Shown here: positions 31,219 to 41,420 of the stretch, piece after piece | Layout of the letters: each line of letters starts with the position of its first letter | How positions within the stretch are numbered: position 1 is the first letter of the stretch | Source: Ariolimax columbianus | Lineage: Eukaryota; Mollusca; Gastropoda; Stylommatophora; Arionidae | Reading direction: 5' to 3' | Length of the DNA stretch: 64,000 nt | NCBI GenBank assembly: GCA_036924085.1 | Contig: JAVGWX010000019.1 | Span: 18,796,631-18,860,630 of the forward strand | Made by a program: the position numbers and the translations under genes | Notes under the pieces: generated by a model | Database searches by the model: none | What the model saw: only the letters and a program-made list of their open reading frames with translations | What the model was told of the DNA's origin: nothing

Positions 31219-31830
31219 GAGGAAGAAACTGCGCCTTTTGTCAACCTCACTCTCTTGGCCTGAGCTACCTTTGGACAGTGGCAAGATATTATCGAGACGA
31301 CTGGAAATAGCACAGGATGCACATCTTTCCTCAGGGTTTACTCCCGAAGCCTTTACCGTAAACAGCTATCCCACAAGGCAGTGGAGAGGGGATGACATCT
31401 AACGTTGTATGTCGTGCCTTTTCCATAACCACAAGAGGTCGTAGGGACATCACTCAGCGTGTGAGTGAGTCTGGCATTTCTCCCCGGCTGTGTTCAGTTC
31501 ATTATAGCAGTATCTAAATTTCTCAAACACCAATTTCGTGAAGTTCAGCCGCGTGAACTATGCCGTGAAATACGACACAGGTTTAAGCGTAGTGCCATTC
31601 ATATAGCCGATGTCCAGACCAGAATAATCGGACGGAAAAAATCACCACAAAAAAAAAAACGAACGAATTAACCAGTCCAAACGGAAAACAACACCACGTT
31701 TCCGCGAACACAAGTGTAAGTTGTTGATTAATGTGAATTCCAGGCAAATCCGTGGTCTGGCGGCATCCATAATGAACCAAAACAGTACAGCAATATAGAC
31801 CCGCAGCCAGTTACGGCGCCATCTTTGCTG
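31215..31830 (+). mobile_element. Dispersed element D, copy 3
   Basis: Shares long blocks with the copies at 44856-45530 and (inverted) 38760-39434: GAGGAAGAAACTGCGCCTTT, CGAGACGACTGGAAATAGCA, CACAAGAGGTCGTAGGGACA, CACCACGTTTCCGCGAACAC and GGCGGCATCCATAATGA. It ends with the module AGACCCGCAGCCAGTTACGG. No convincing ORF; element class unknown. Confidence 0.7.
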
Positions 31831-32040
31831 CGTACCACATTAAATATCCTGAACTGGTATATCACGATACAGGAAGAACTTACATAGATGGGGATACATG
31901 ACTGAAGAGACATGCCACTGTGGAGCAACACACAACCTAGACCACCTGATAATCTCCTCAAATCTTCTGGAAACATGTAAAATGGATGACATGTTTAGGT
32001 GCAACGACAATGCAATCTACGTGGCTGAACATTGAAAACA
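31830..32040 (+). pseudogene. Jockey-like LINE 3' fragment
   Basis: Same region as 21620-21830: AACTGGTATATCACGATACA, GATGGGGATACATGACTGAA, CACTGTGGAGCAACACACAA. It corresponds to the C-terminal knuckle of the Jockey-like ORF and is full of stops. Confidence 0.65.
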
Positions 32041-32161
32041 TGTGTGCCATAGTGCCCAGTACGAAGGATGTATCGTCTACAAAGTGCATGAATTCATATA
32101 GAAGAAAAAAGTATATGCGTGTGCGTATTCAGCGACTCAATCGCGATATGCTGCACCATTT

Positions 32162-32435
32162 AACCTAACTTAACCTAACTTAACTTAACTTGACTTAAAT
32201 AACTAAACTTAACCTAACTTAAACTAACTTAACCTAACTTAACTTGACTTAAATAACTTAACCTAACTTAACTTAACAACCCAACGTAACCTAACTTAAC
32301 ATAACTTAAGTTAACCTAACTTAATCTAACTTAACTTAACCTAATTTAACTTAACTAAACCTAACTTAACCTAACTTAACCTAAGCTAACTTAACCTAAC
32401 CTAAATTAACCTAACTTAACTTGACTTAAATAAAC
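32162..32435. repeat. TTAACCTAAC-type minisatellite
   Basis: Irregular 5-10 bp units of CTTAA and CCTAA (TTAACCTAACTTAACCTAAC). It superficially resembles telomeric TTAGGG complement, but CCCTAA units are absent. Internal location. Confidence 0.9.
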
Positions 32436-32489
32436 GTTATTATACTAGTTTAAAAGAGTTTGTATACAACCAGTTTTTGTCTTCTTTTC

Positions 32490-32930
32490 TGTAACCTCAA
32501 GAGGTCTTAGGGACATCACTTAGTGTGAGTGATGTGTTTTGGGCATCTTGCTAACCGGGCCGGGCACAATCTCTCTCAGACGATGTGTTGTAGTTCATTA
32601 GTGTGTACATTTCACAGCTACACCAAAAACCGCTGCAAATATGGCACAGGGCGTCAATGTCGTGAAGTTCCGCCGTGAGCACAAGACCGTGGAAATACGA
32701 CACAGTGTAACCGAAATACAATTAGATATACTGATGACCATGACGAAATAACCGGTTGAAAAAAACACCACAAAATGAACAAACTAAGTAATTCAAATGG
32801 AAAACAGCATCACGTGTCCGTGAACACTTGTCGACTAGTGTGAAATACAGTCAAATCTGCAGCCTGACAGCATCCATAATGGACCAAATCACGAGAGCAA
32901 AGTTTGACCAGCGGCCTATTAGGCGCCATC
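32490..32930 (+). mobile_element. Element D, decayed copy
   Basis: ACCTCAAGAGGTCTTAGGGA, GGAAAACAGCATCACGTGTC, GTCGACTAGTGTGAAATACA, GCATCCATAATGGACCAAAT and TAGGCGCCATCTTTTCTGC follow the order of element D but at lower similarity than the other three copies. Confidence 0.55.
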
Positions 32931-32934
32931 TTTT

Positions 32935-33900
32935 CTGCTCTCTATCTTCACCAGACCTGAAAGTCTTTCCTCCTATCGCCCCTTCCATGCTCGCTCTCTT
33001 GGGTTCCGACTGGTGGTAGTGAACCCAAGTTTCATCTCCAGTAACAACCTTCATCTGCTGCTTCAAAGAGTCACAAAACTTCATTCTTGTTCCAATTCTG
33101 GATTCAGTTACATGGTACCTACATTGCAGGCACGTTAGTGAACTGTAGCACCACATGAATGATGCCCCGAATCGTAACTGATGTCCACAAGTGCGGCTGT
33201 TTAATCACTCAGTCACACGACAATTTTTCATCACTCAGTCACACGACGATTTTTCATCACTCAGTCACACGACGATTTTTCATCACTCAGTCACACGACG
33301 ATTTTTCATCACTCAGTCACACGACGATTTTTCATCACTCAGTCATACGACGATTTTTCATCACTCAGTCACACGACTATTTTTCATCAGTCACACGGCG
33401 ATTTTTCATCACTCAGTCACACGACGATTTTTCATCACTCAGTCACACGACGATTTTTCATCACTCAGTCACACGACGATTTTTCATCACTCAGTCACAC
33501 GACGATTTTTCATCACTCAGTCACACGACGATTTTTCATCACTCAGTCACACGACGATTTTTCATCACTCAGTCACATGACGATTTTTCATCACTCAGTC
33601 ACACGACGATTTTTCATCACTCAGTCACACGACGATTTTTCATCACTCAGTCACACGACGATTTTTCATCACTCAGTCACACGACGATTTTTCATCACTC
33701 AGTCACACGACGATTTTTCATCACTCAGTCACACGACGATTTTTCATCACTCAGTCACACGACGATTTTTCATAACAAAATGTTCAACTGCAGCAATCGA
33801 CTCTAGTCCCACTGCTGGGTATGTTTAACACTGTCAAGACCAGTCTATCCCAGAACACACTCCGTTTTAGAACATCATTCTCCACTCGTCCACTTGCTGG
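32935..33900 (-). pseudogene. Mariner transposase relic split by a 26-bp array
   Basis: On minus, the upstream part (33850-33776) reads ESIAAVEHFVMKNRRVTE, the end of the helix-turn-helix region. The downstream part (33160-32940) contains MKVVTGDETWVHYHQSEPKR, including the first catalytic Asp of the TGDETW motif of mariner-type DD34D transposases, followed by ASMEG. The two parts are separated by the 26-bp array. The last two catalytic Asp regions are not seen. Inactive. Confidence 0.8.
33205..33775. repeat. 26-bp tandem array inside a mariner transposase gene
   Basis: About 22 units of 26 bp (+ strand CATCACTCAGTCACACGACG plus ATTTTT). On minus the unit is ATGAAAAATCGTCGTGTGAC plus TGAGTG, encoding MKNRRVTE of the transposase. 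One unit near 33379-33396 is shortened by 8 bp. No + strand stop exists in any frame, which produces a spurious 215-codon frame. Confidence 0.95.
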
Positions 33901-34036
33901 TGTGACAGACATACATCCTCATTCGGAACTTCCATTTACTTATTTCCTTAGTAGCTCCTCTTCTAACGTGAGGTGTAGAGGTTTTCCAGAGAGAATGCCA
34001 CACTGCTCTATCCGCCGTCTTTTTCCTTTTCTTTTA

Positions 34037-34153
34037 ATGAGCAGCGAAGAGGAAGAGGTGAAACCTATATAAATTCATTGGTAAATGGACGTTGGAGACT
34101 TCCATTTACTAATGAATTTGTATAGTTTTCACCTCTTCCTCTTCGCTGCTCAT
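34037..34153. repeat. Near-perfect 53-bp inverted repeat (hairpin)
   Basis: Left arm 34037-34089 begins ATGAGCAGCGAAGAGGAAGA. Right arm 34101-34153 ends TCTTCCTCTTCGCTGCTCAT. The loop is 11 nt (CGTTGGAGACT). By eye there are three differences over 53 pairs, two of which would be G-U pairs in RNA. It could be the core of a palindromic MITE or the source of a long hairpin RNA. Confidence 0.9.
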
Positions 34154-34304
34154 AAAAGGAACAATAACATAACGCTGACCCGCTTTGTTGTATGTCACTA
34201 ATGGGGCAGCCATATTTAAATGATACTACGTCATGTGACTAATTTGCACCATGACCCCAAATGCGGAACACTCTTGAAGTCTTTAGCAACGATACTGCAA
34301 ATTT

Positions 34305-34372
34305 AACTTAACTTAACATTTTTATACTGATTTAGAAGACTCTACAGAGTCTGTATAGAACCGGTTTCAATT
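34305..34372 (-). mobile_element. CR1-like LINE 3' end with hairpin
   Basis: Contains TTTATACTGATTTAGAAGAC, then TCTACAGAGTCTGTATAGAA. Same terminal sequence as 40545-40590 and, in the opposite orientation, 44225-44280 where it follows a CR1-like RT remnant. The AGACTCT..AGAGTCT arms form a short hairpin. Confidence 0.6.
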
Positions 34373-34373
34373 G

Positions 34374-34411
34374 GGGGGGGGGGGGGGTGGGGGGGGGGGG
34401 GGAAAAGGGGG
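34374..34411. repeat. Poly(G) tract
   Basis: More than 30 G with rare A/T. It is a likely sequencing-difficult site. Confidence 0.9.
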
Positions 34412-34735
34412 GGTAGACCCATAGCCAGTTAGACACTTATAGCTGCTCTCAAAAAACCACCTGGGATAAGGTACAAATAACTTGGACAGATTTTTTATTT
34501 GAATTTTGTCCGGGCAGCGGCCGTTAGGCCTTCTCTGTTTTATTTCCAACTGCCAAGGAATTTTTAATGTGCACGACACTGAACAAGGGAGTCCGATCTC
34601 ACTACAAAGAGATATGGGAATTTTTACCAGAAGATCCACGTGACAAAAAATCCCGGTCTCCACCGTGATTCGAGCCTGCGACCTCCGCCACCCGAGGTGA
34701 ACACCTTACCTCGAGACCACTGAGTCCCCCACTCG
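34412..34735 (-). mobile_element. tRNA-headed SINE with amplified head
   Basis: On minus: GTGGTCTCGAGGTAAGG (A-box-like), AGGCTCGAATCACGG (B-box-like), then the body GTCACGTGGATCTTCTGGTA, ATTCCTTGGCAGTTGGAAAT and an end module GCTATAAGTGTCTAACTGGC. The head continues upstream as the 41-bp array. Confidence 0.7.
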
Positions 34736-35182
34736 AGATGGACACCTTACCTCGAGACCACTGAGTCCCCCACCCGAGGTGGACATCTTACCTCGAGACC
34801 ACTGAGTCCCCCACCCGAGGTGGACACTTTACCTCGAGACCACTGAGTCCCCCACCCGAGGAGGACACCTTACCTCGAGACCACTGAGTCCCCCACCCGA
34901 GGTGGACACCTTACCTCGAGACCACTGAGTTTCCCACCCGAGGCGGACACCTTACCTCGAGACCACTGAGTCCCCCACCCGAGGAGGACACCTTACCTCG
35001 AGACCACTGAGTCCCCCACCCGAGGTGGACACCTTACCTCGAGACCACTGAGTTTCCCACCCGAGGCGGACACCTTACCTCGAGACCACTGAGTCCCCCA
35101 CCAGAGGTGGACACCTTACCTCGAGACCACTGAGTTCCCCCACCCGAGGTGTACACCTTACCTCGAGACCACTGAGTCCCCA
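34684..35182. repeat. 41-bp tandem array of a SINE tRNA head
   Basis: About 12 units of 41 bp (CCCACCCGAGGTGGACACCT plus TACCTCGAGACCACTGAGTCC). On minus each unit contains the A-box-like GTGGTCTCGAGGTAAGG. Units vary at GAGGTGG/GAGGAGG/GAGGCGG, which recur in alternating order and suggest two-unit duplication steps. Confidence 0.93.
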
Positions 35183-35219
35183 TTACATCAAAATACCACA
35201 GCGTTTCGAATTTCTATCA

Positions 35220-35640
35220 CAATTTTAGGATTTGGAATGGCCATATCCCAAAGACATCAACCTCATGAAAAGGAGAGATCAAAACACCATGTTCCTACTT
35301 TGCACTCAACATATACATCTTAACAATCACTTGAAAAGAATCCAAGCAAAACATACTCTAAAGTGTCGGCTGTGTACACATCCCTTTGAAACTGTTGAGC
35401 ACCATCTTTAGTAATGTCCAGTGCTTGTCGATGTTAGGAAAGAGCTTATTCCTCCGAGGCCAGACAAATGGAACACTTTGTACGGAACTAAACAAAGAGC
35501 TTCTTCCTCCGAGGCCAGACAAATGGAACACTTTGTACGGAACTAAATAAACACTTGCAGATACCACTATATGGCATTGGGTCAAAGTGCAAGAGCCCAC
35601 ATGCTGCAGGATCAATAACCAACTAACCACTACAATTTTA
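35220..35640 (+). pseudogene. LINE C-terminal knuckle: unexpanded source relative of the 64-bp satellite
   Basis: The + strand reads NNHLKRIQAKHTLKCRLCTH, then PFETVEHHL with stops, CPVLVDVRKELIPPRPDKWN and TLYGTK. The C-x2-C-x8-H knuckle matches the satellite unit; positions 35331-35394 align to the 64-mer at 54 of 64 bases by eye. A 55-bp block (AGAGCTTATTCCTCCGAGGC onward) is itself duplicated at about 35439-35548. Confidence 0.8.
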
Positions 35641-35884
35641 AGGTTGCCATTTGAAGCTCTCTCGCATTTCAGCAATTAAACAGTTTCATCCCATTCCTTA
35701 ACTGAAACATACGACGACTGCTCATTGCGTGTATGCATGCGACACAAGTATTTAAGACCTGTATTCTGTCTATGCTTTAGGAAGTAATTGAGTCTATCAA
35801 TTTGCCTGGGTCGAACTCTGCCTATATTCCACAGTCGCAAGTGCTGAATTACAAAAGACAACCCCAGTTGTGACATATTATTAG

Positions 35885-36010
35885 TGTATCTCGCTGGTCT
35901 AGTGCCTTAACTTTTTCTCTTCTATCGCAACGCACTTTCGCCACCTGAAGATCTGGCGTTCGAATTCCGGGTACCCATTACTTCACTTTCTTTTCTGTTG
36001 TTCGTTATAT
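35885..36010 (+). mobile_element. tRNA-like SINE head fragment
   Basis: CTCGCTGGTCTAGTGCCTTA (A-box-like) and GGCGTTCGAATTCCGGG (B-box-like), followed by a T/C-rich stretch. No acceptor-stem pairing, so it is not a functional tRNA gene. Confidence 0.5.
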
Positions 36011-36206
36011 ATGTTTTTTCGAATACATATAAATACATGTCATGTGATCATTGTCACGAACAAACATTCTTTGTTTTAGGTAGCGAATGACAAGTAGTGA
36101 AGAACAATCTGGGTGGTACCGTGGCAAAGCATAATAAGCCCGCTGTATCCTCCCTTAAATGTTATAAGAGGTGGCTAAAGAGGATTGTGCATGGGGCTGG
36201 AAACTT

Positions 36207-36860
36207 CATCATCATGTTGCATGTCCTTTATAGAACGTCGCTCCCATCACAGTCTGTCTGAAAGAAACTCTTTCCCTTGCCAAAACTCCAACCTCCGCCA
36301 CAGTCATACTCAGGTATTCCTGGATATCTTGGTGCCATCATCTTCTTGGTCTACCCCTTCCTCTTTTGCCTGGCACCATACCGTCCATCACCGTTCTCTC
36401 GAGACCATTGTGTCGCTTGATGTGACCAATGTATTTGCATTTTCTAGACAAAACGGAATTGATAAACCAGTTGTCCTCTATGCTCAACTCTTGCCGAATG
36501 TCTACATTTGTCTTTTTCGCTGTCCATGGTATTCTGAGGATCTTTCTGTAACATTTTGACTCGAAGGGTTTGATTCTTTGTCTGGAAGTTTTGGTAATCG
36601 TCCATGATTCGCAGCCATAAGCTGCCACAGGAAAAATACAGGCTCTCAAGACTTTTACTTTTATCATTTTGTTGATGTTCTGCCATAATTTCTTCAGGCT
36701 GTTCAGTCTCTGCATTATCATGGCTAGTCTTCTGATTTCTTTCGAGCAGTCGCCATGTTTGTCAATTCTGGAGCCCAGATATTCAAAATGTGTGACCTGA
36801 TCTATTTCCTCACCACCCACTGTAAATTTATGCTGACATTGGAAACTTCATTATCTACAA
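36207..36860 (-). pseudogene. LINE family D: RT C-terminal region
   Basis: A 160-codon frame (36338-36820) reads VTHFEYLGSRIDKHGDCSKE, IRRLAMIMQRLNSLKKLWQN, AAYGCESWTI, CYRKILRIPWTAKKTNVDI and YIGHIKRHNGLERTVMDGM, ending GRGRPRR. It is the typical C-terminal part of endonuclease/RT-type LINE ORF2. After a frame break it continues to the same tail as 765-905. No RT catalytic core (YADD) is in this fragment. Inactive. Confidence 0.82.
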
Positions 36861-37089
36861 ACCAAAGTCGTCGAAAGGTTCAGCAAATTACTGGAATCAG
36901 GCTTTCTAAAAAGCTGGTTATGGTAAATCGATTACAATGTCTTACCGACCTATACTTCAACAAATGAGGCGACGGGAAATGAATGGATGTGGTGAAATCA
37001 AGTTTTAACCTAGTTGGTTTTCACCCAGTAGACTTGTCCGTTTTCTCTGGTAGTTGGATCATAAACATGATCTTTATGCCGCCATTAGT

Positions 37090-37550
37090 TCATTAACTTG
37101 ACACAATATAGCCCTTGGTCCATTAACGTGACTACATCGAGCCTTTAATTCCTAAACTTGACTTCGTGCAACCTTTGGTCCATTAACTTGACTTCGTGCA
37201 ACCCTTGGTTCATTAACTTGAATTCATGCAACCTTTGGTCCATTAACTTGACTTCGTGCAACCCTTGGTTCATAAATTTGACTTCATGCAGCCCTTGATT
37301 CATTAATTTGACTTCATGCAGCCCTTGGTTCATTAATTTGACTTCATGCAGCCCTTGGTTCATTAATTTGACTTGGTGCAACCGTTGGTTCATTAATTTG
37401 ACTTTATGCAGCTCTTGGTTCATTAATTTGACTTCATGCAGTATTGGTTCATCAATTAAAATTCACACGCCCTTGGATCACTTGACTTCATGCAACCCTT
37501 GGTTCATTAACTTCACTTCATTCGACCCATGACTGCATTAACTTGACCCC
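37090..37550. repeat. 30-bp tandem array
   Basis: About 15 units of TTCATTAATTTGACTTCATG plus CAGCCCTTGG. Because 30 is a multiple of three, the minus strand keeps one frame open for 92 codons (37145-37423) as a decapeptide repeat (LMNQGLHEVK). Source unknown. I see no start context or flanking exon to support a gene. Confidence 0.9.
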
Positions 37551-37559
37551 ATGCAAACT

Positions 37560-38180
37560 ATCGCATAGAGTTTTCCATGTGACATCCAAATGTCATAAAC
37601 GTTAAACATGACATACGCCAGCCGCTGTAGCCATATAACTCTGAAAGTGGGTGGCATATACTTGTTTCTCAACCTCCGTTCCGCTACTGGTCCGCAGAAA
37701 TTTCCTGCCGATCCACGAAAATGTTATTACCCGTTAATCTCTTAATTGCGGAGTTCGCCTTGAAGTGAACTCAAAAAGGCAAAGGCCGCCGTCCATCGTA
37801 GACGATGATGGCATAATTAATTTTGCTTGCGCTATTTTTAGTAAAAATTAACTGTGATACTTTTTATCCTCACTTTCTCTCTCGTCTCGAGCCTCCCGAC
37901 CCCAGTGCCAAGTCAAGGACATGACGACTAGGGAGCGACTTCGAGATGCAGGGGACTCCGCATCAAGCACCTGTGAAGAAAAAAAAAGGCGGAGTCCGAA
38001 CTAAATTGTATTAAATTGTTGGTCGTATATTCGACTAATGATTTTGAATGCGAAAAGTTTTTCAGATCCGCCAGTAATTAAAACCAAACAGAGCAACCGA
38101 ATGTATGTCAATGTCTCTCAGAGACAATGTTGTAGAAGCAGTAACAGATTACGCACCAACTTTACTTAAATGAAATATTG
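37560..38180. other. Spacer, nothing recognised
   Basis: Mixed-composition DNA with no frame above 60 codons, no tandem unit and no match to other parts of the window. Confidence 0.4.
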
Positions 38181-38186
38181 AAATTG

Positions 38187-38265
38187 TATAAACTTCGGCC
38201 ACATCAAACGTCACAATGGATTAGACAGAACGATAATGGATGGTATGGTACATGAAGTTTGCAAA
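38187..38265 (+). pseudogene. Short LINE family D fragment
   Basis: NFGHIKRHNGLDRTIMDGMV on + matches YIGHIKRHNGLERTVMDGMV of the longer copy on minus at 36207-36860. Confidence 0.6.
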
Positions 38266-38759
38266 TGTCAGGACCTCCTTCCTCTCTCTTCTTACCTCAC
38301 TCTGTTTCATTTGACTGTTCAACAATCACACTCTTGAACAACTTTCACACGCGCCCTCAGGGTGAGGCCCTTCCATTGCACTTTGGTTGGGCTGGCTTCT
38401 GATAGCGCACAGACAAAGCATAGGTACATACAGATGCACACATACATCCAAGCACTGGTTTATGCGTCTTAATATCGCCCAATTGACTACGGTCTGAGGT
38501 GGAATAGGTACGCCTCCGCCAGTAGAAACTAGTGAAGAAAACACGTAAAATAAAAACAATAAAAGTATCGTACCTGGCAAAGAAGGCAGAACAAGGAAAG
38601 ATGGATAACGAACACTACAGAGGCTCTGGGATTGACAGTGGCAGAGGTGACCAGGCAACGATTGTCTTACAGATCAGTTGTTATGAGAGCGACGTCCCAC
38701 TAAGGGCATGAAACATGATGATGATGATTGCTTTCTCAAATGTCCAAGATACTCTATTA

Positions 38760-39434
38760 TTTGCATTGTTTTGGATCATTATGGATGCCGCCAGACCACG
38801 GATTTGCCTGGAATTCACACTAGTCGACGACTTACACTTGTGTTCACGGAAACGTGGTGTTGTTTTCCGTCGGGACTTGTTATTTCGTTCTTTTTTTGTG
38901 ATTTCTTCCATCCGTTTATCCTGGTCTGGACGCCGGCTGAATGGCACTACGCTTATACCTGTGCCGTATCTCACGGGTTAGTTCTGCCGGTTCACCTTCA
39001 CGAATTTGGCGTGTGGGAATTTTAGATGCTACTATGATGAGCTGAGCACAGCTGGGGAGAGATGCCAGACTCACTCACACGCTGAGTGTTGTCCATACGA
39101 CCTCTTGTGGTTATCGAAAAGGCACGACAAACTGCGTTAGATGCCTTCCCACCTTTCTACCCTGCGGGTTACATGTTTACGGAAAGGCTTCGGTGGTAAC
39201 CCTGAGACAAAATCTGCATCCTATGCTATCTCCAGTCGTCTCGATGAATGTCTTGCCACTGGCAAAAGGTAGCTTGGGCTCTGTGAGTGAGGTTGACAAA
39301 AGGCGCAGTTCTTCCTCTCTTTAATCCAAATCACCGCGCAAGTCACCTTTTTCAGCGGACACAGCAAGAGATACGACTGTCCACACGGCTGAACAAAGAG
39401 AGTGGTCTTCATCACTTGTGATGGACAACTATTA
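38760..39434 (-). mobile_element. Element D copy 2, inverted relative to copy 1
   Basis: About 675 bp closely matching the reverse complement of 44856-45530, from TTGGATCATTATGGATGCCG at the left to ACTTGTGATGGACAACTATT at the right. Both copies keep the same ends. A minus-strand frame in it has no recognisable domain. Confidence 0.8.
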
Positions 39435-39606
39435 TTTACCACTATGTTTCTGGCTAATTTAAATACCTAACATTTTCATTTTATAATATTAGATTTAAAA
39501 ACGAATACACAAACTACTATATAAATAGTGTTGTTTTTTTTATATTCTGTCTGAGCAGTCCGCAAAAAATGTTTTTCTTTTTTCACCGGTCGTATGTGAA
39601 AAAAGG

Positions 39607-39925
39607 ATTGGAAATAGTGGCATATAGAACATCTGGGTCGTATCTTTGTCACTGTCATTGTATCTCAGATTGGAAATAGTGGCATATAGAACATCTGGGT
39701 CGTACCTTTGTCACTGTCATTGTATCTCAGATTGGAAATAGTGGCATATAGAACACCTGGGTCGTATCTTTGTCACTGTGATTGTATCTCAGATTGGAAA
39801 TAGTGGCATATAGAACATCTGGGTCGTATGTTTGTCAATGTGATTGTATCTCAGATTGGAAATAGTGGCATTTAGAACATCTGGGTCCTATCTTTGTTAC
39901 TGTCATTGAATCTCAGAGTGGAAAT
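39607..39925. repeat. 62-bp tandem array, 5 units
   Basis: Units begin ATTGGAAATAGTGGCATATA and end TGTATCTCAG, with a 62-bp period and few differences. Source unknown. Confidence 0.95.
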
Positions 39926-40113
39926 GCCATAAAAGATTAAGTAACTAATCTATGATCGCGTTATATCATGATCATCATCGTCATATCTCAGTCTTTATAG
40001 ACCATGCATGTGGCACCCTGTAAGTTTTGTCCAGCGCTGTCTGCTGTATTTCGACACTGTCTGCTATGGCTGTAAAGGCCGATCTGCGAGCGTCAGCCCC
40101 TGCCACAGATCGT

Positions 40114-40544
40114 TCAACCATACTGAGGAGGCTGGCTTGCCTGACTGTTCCTTGATCTCTTCAGTCTTTCTCTTTTCTCTGCAGCCAGAAGACCTCTATG
40201 AGCCTCGGCAACCACTATGCCCCCTCCAACTGACTGTCTCCAGATAGCTCGATCCTGTGCAATTTCTTCCCCGCCCTCGGATGGGATGTCCCATGACTTC
40301 ATATCCCTCGTGCATACATCCTTGAATCGCAGTATGGGACGCCGATTCTTCTAACTCCGATGACTAGCTGCCCATAAAGAATATCTTTTGGACGCCTCTC
40401 GTCTTCCATGCAATAAACATGTCCCAACCACCGTAGACGTCGCTGGCTCAACAGCGAGTACATGTTGTGAGTGTTTGCTCTCTGTAAGACCGGATTATGT
40501 GACACTCTCTCTTTGCCTCGAAATGTCGACGGTAATGGTAACAT
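40114..40544 (-). pseudogene. LINE family C RT C-terminus
   Basis: The frame 40299-40544 reads LSQRRLRWLGHVYCMEDERR, PKDILYGQLVIGVRRIG and SRMYARGI; after a break the frame 40114-40302 continues MKSWDIPSE, then WRQSVGGGIVVAEAHR. This is the C-terminal LINE signature WLGHV-x-x-MED-x-R-x-PKD-x-LYG. Immediately to its right lies a CR1-like 3' end (40545-40590). Confidence 0.75.
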
Positions 40545-40592
40545 ACTGTTTTAGACGACTCTACAGAGTCTGTATACAACCAGTTTTTTGGA
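40545..40592 (-). mobile_element. CR1-like LINE 3' end with hairpin
   Basis: CTGTTTTAGACGACTCTACA then GAGTCTGTATACAACCAG, matching the end sequence at 34305-34372 and 44225-44280. Confidence 0.6.
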
Positions 40593-40634
40593 GGTTGATT
40601 TTTTTCAACTGATGTGCGATCCCGTTTTAATAGA

Positions 40635-41420
40635 CTAAAACACTAGAGCTATGTGAAACCCACAACCAGTTAGGCTCCATCTATAGCTGCTCTTAACAAA
40701 CCCTCCGGGGAAGGTAAAAATAATTTGTATAGATGTATGTAATGGTGCAATCTGATAGGCTTTTTTCATTCCATCTGCTGATGTTATCCGTCCACTTATT
40801 CTTGGACGTCTGCCTTCCACCCTACCCTCTAGTATGGTCTTCAACAAGGAGATATGTCTTGTTATACGACCCAAGTAATGTAACTGTCTAACCTTGATTT
40901 CAGTCAATAATTATCTTTTCATCCTCAACTTTTTCAATACCTCTACATTTGTTTTCTTCTCTTTTTATGAAATGACTTTATCTTCTTCTTCTTCGTACGC
41001 TGTCAGACGTCAACTTGAATTTGTTTGAAGAAAGCAGCTGTCATCCTGAGGCTGTCGACACTGCCATAGAGCTTGTCTAGTGTTGCCACTGGTGATGGCC
41101 ACATGTGCTTTCTCTGGTCCTCCTATGTCGGGCAGTTTTGCAGCAGATGTTCAGCGCTCATTTTCCCTGTACCACTGGTGCATTCGTCAGTGCCACCTAT
41201 CTTCAGTTTATTGAATAGATGGTACCTCAGTCTGTTGTGACCTGTACAGAGTCTGAAGACCACGACCTGCTCTTTTCTGTTCAACTGAGGCATCATTTTT
41301 TGTGTAAAATGAATTTATGAAATGACTTTATAAAATACCCACATTTGAAAGGTTTCAATATTCTTTTCTAACTTGGTATTCATTGTCCATGTTTCTCCGC
41401 CATAAAGTAGTGAAGAGTAT
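40635..41420 (-). pseudogene. LINE family F fragment, split by an I-like LINE
   Basis: On minus the part at 41420-41314 reads YSSLLYGGETWTMNTKLEKN, then IETFQMWVF; the part at 40963-40635 reads VRQLHYLGRITRHISLLKTI, LEGRVEGRRPRISGR and EIAP-like text. They are the two sides of one RT C-terminal region, separated by the nested insertion. Inactive. Confidence 0.7.
40982..41313 (-). mobile_element. I-like LINE 3' end inserted in LINE F, 18-bp duplication
   Basis: Flanked by TTTATGAAATGACTTTAT at 40964-40981 and 41314-41331. Element 3' end (CTTCTTCTTCTTCGTACGC) on the left, and 5' truncation within the codons for YQLNR. It encodes, on minus, the knuckle and AAFFKQIQVDV-like end. GAA tail of about four triplets. 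Confidence 0.9.

Noticed and set aside
30852..31263. Ser/Leu/Pro-rich 96-127 codon frames
   Set aside because: Low-complexity CTT tract; three overlapping frames are all open, as expected for a repeat.
32162..32435. Interstitial telomere
   Set aside because: Units are TTAACCTAAC/CTTAA types; canonical TTAGGG complement repeats are absent.
33159..33806. 215-codon + frame with TRRFFITQSHDDFSSLSH repeats
   Set aside because: Antisense to a mariner-derived 26-bp array; open only because the 26-mer has no + strand stop in any frame.
35885..36010. Functional tRNA gene
   Set aside because: A- and B-box-like motifs exist but the spacing is too long and no acceptor stem forms; same judgement for the heads at 2570-2640, 26640-26740 and 61180-61247.
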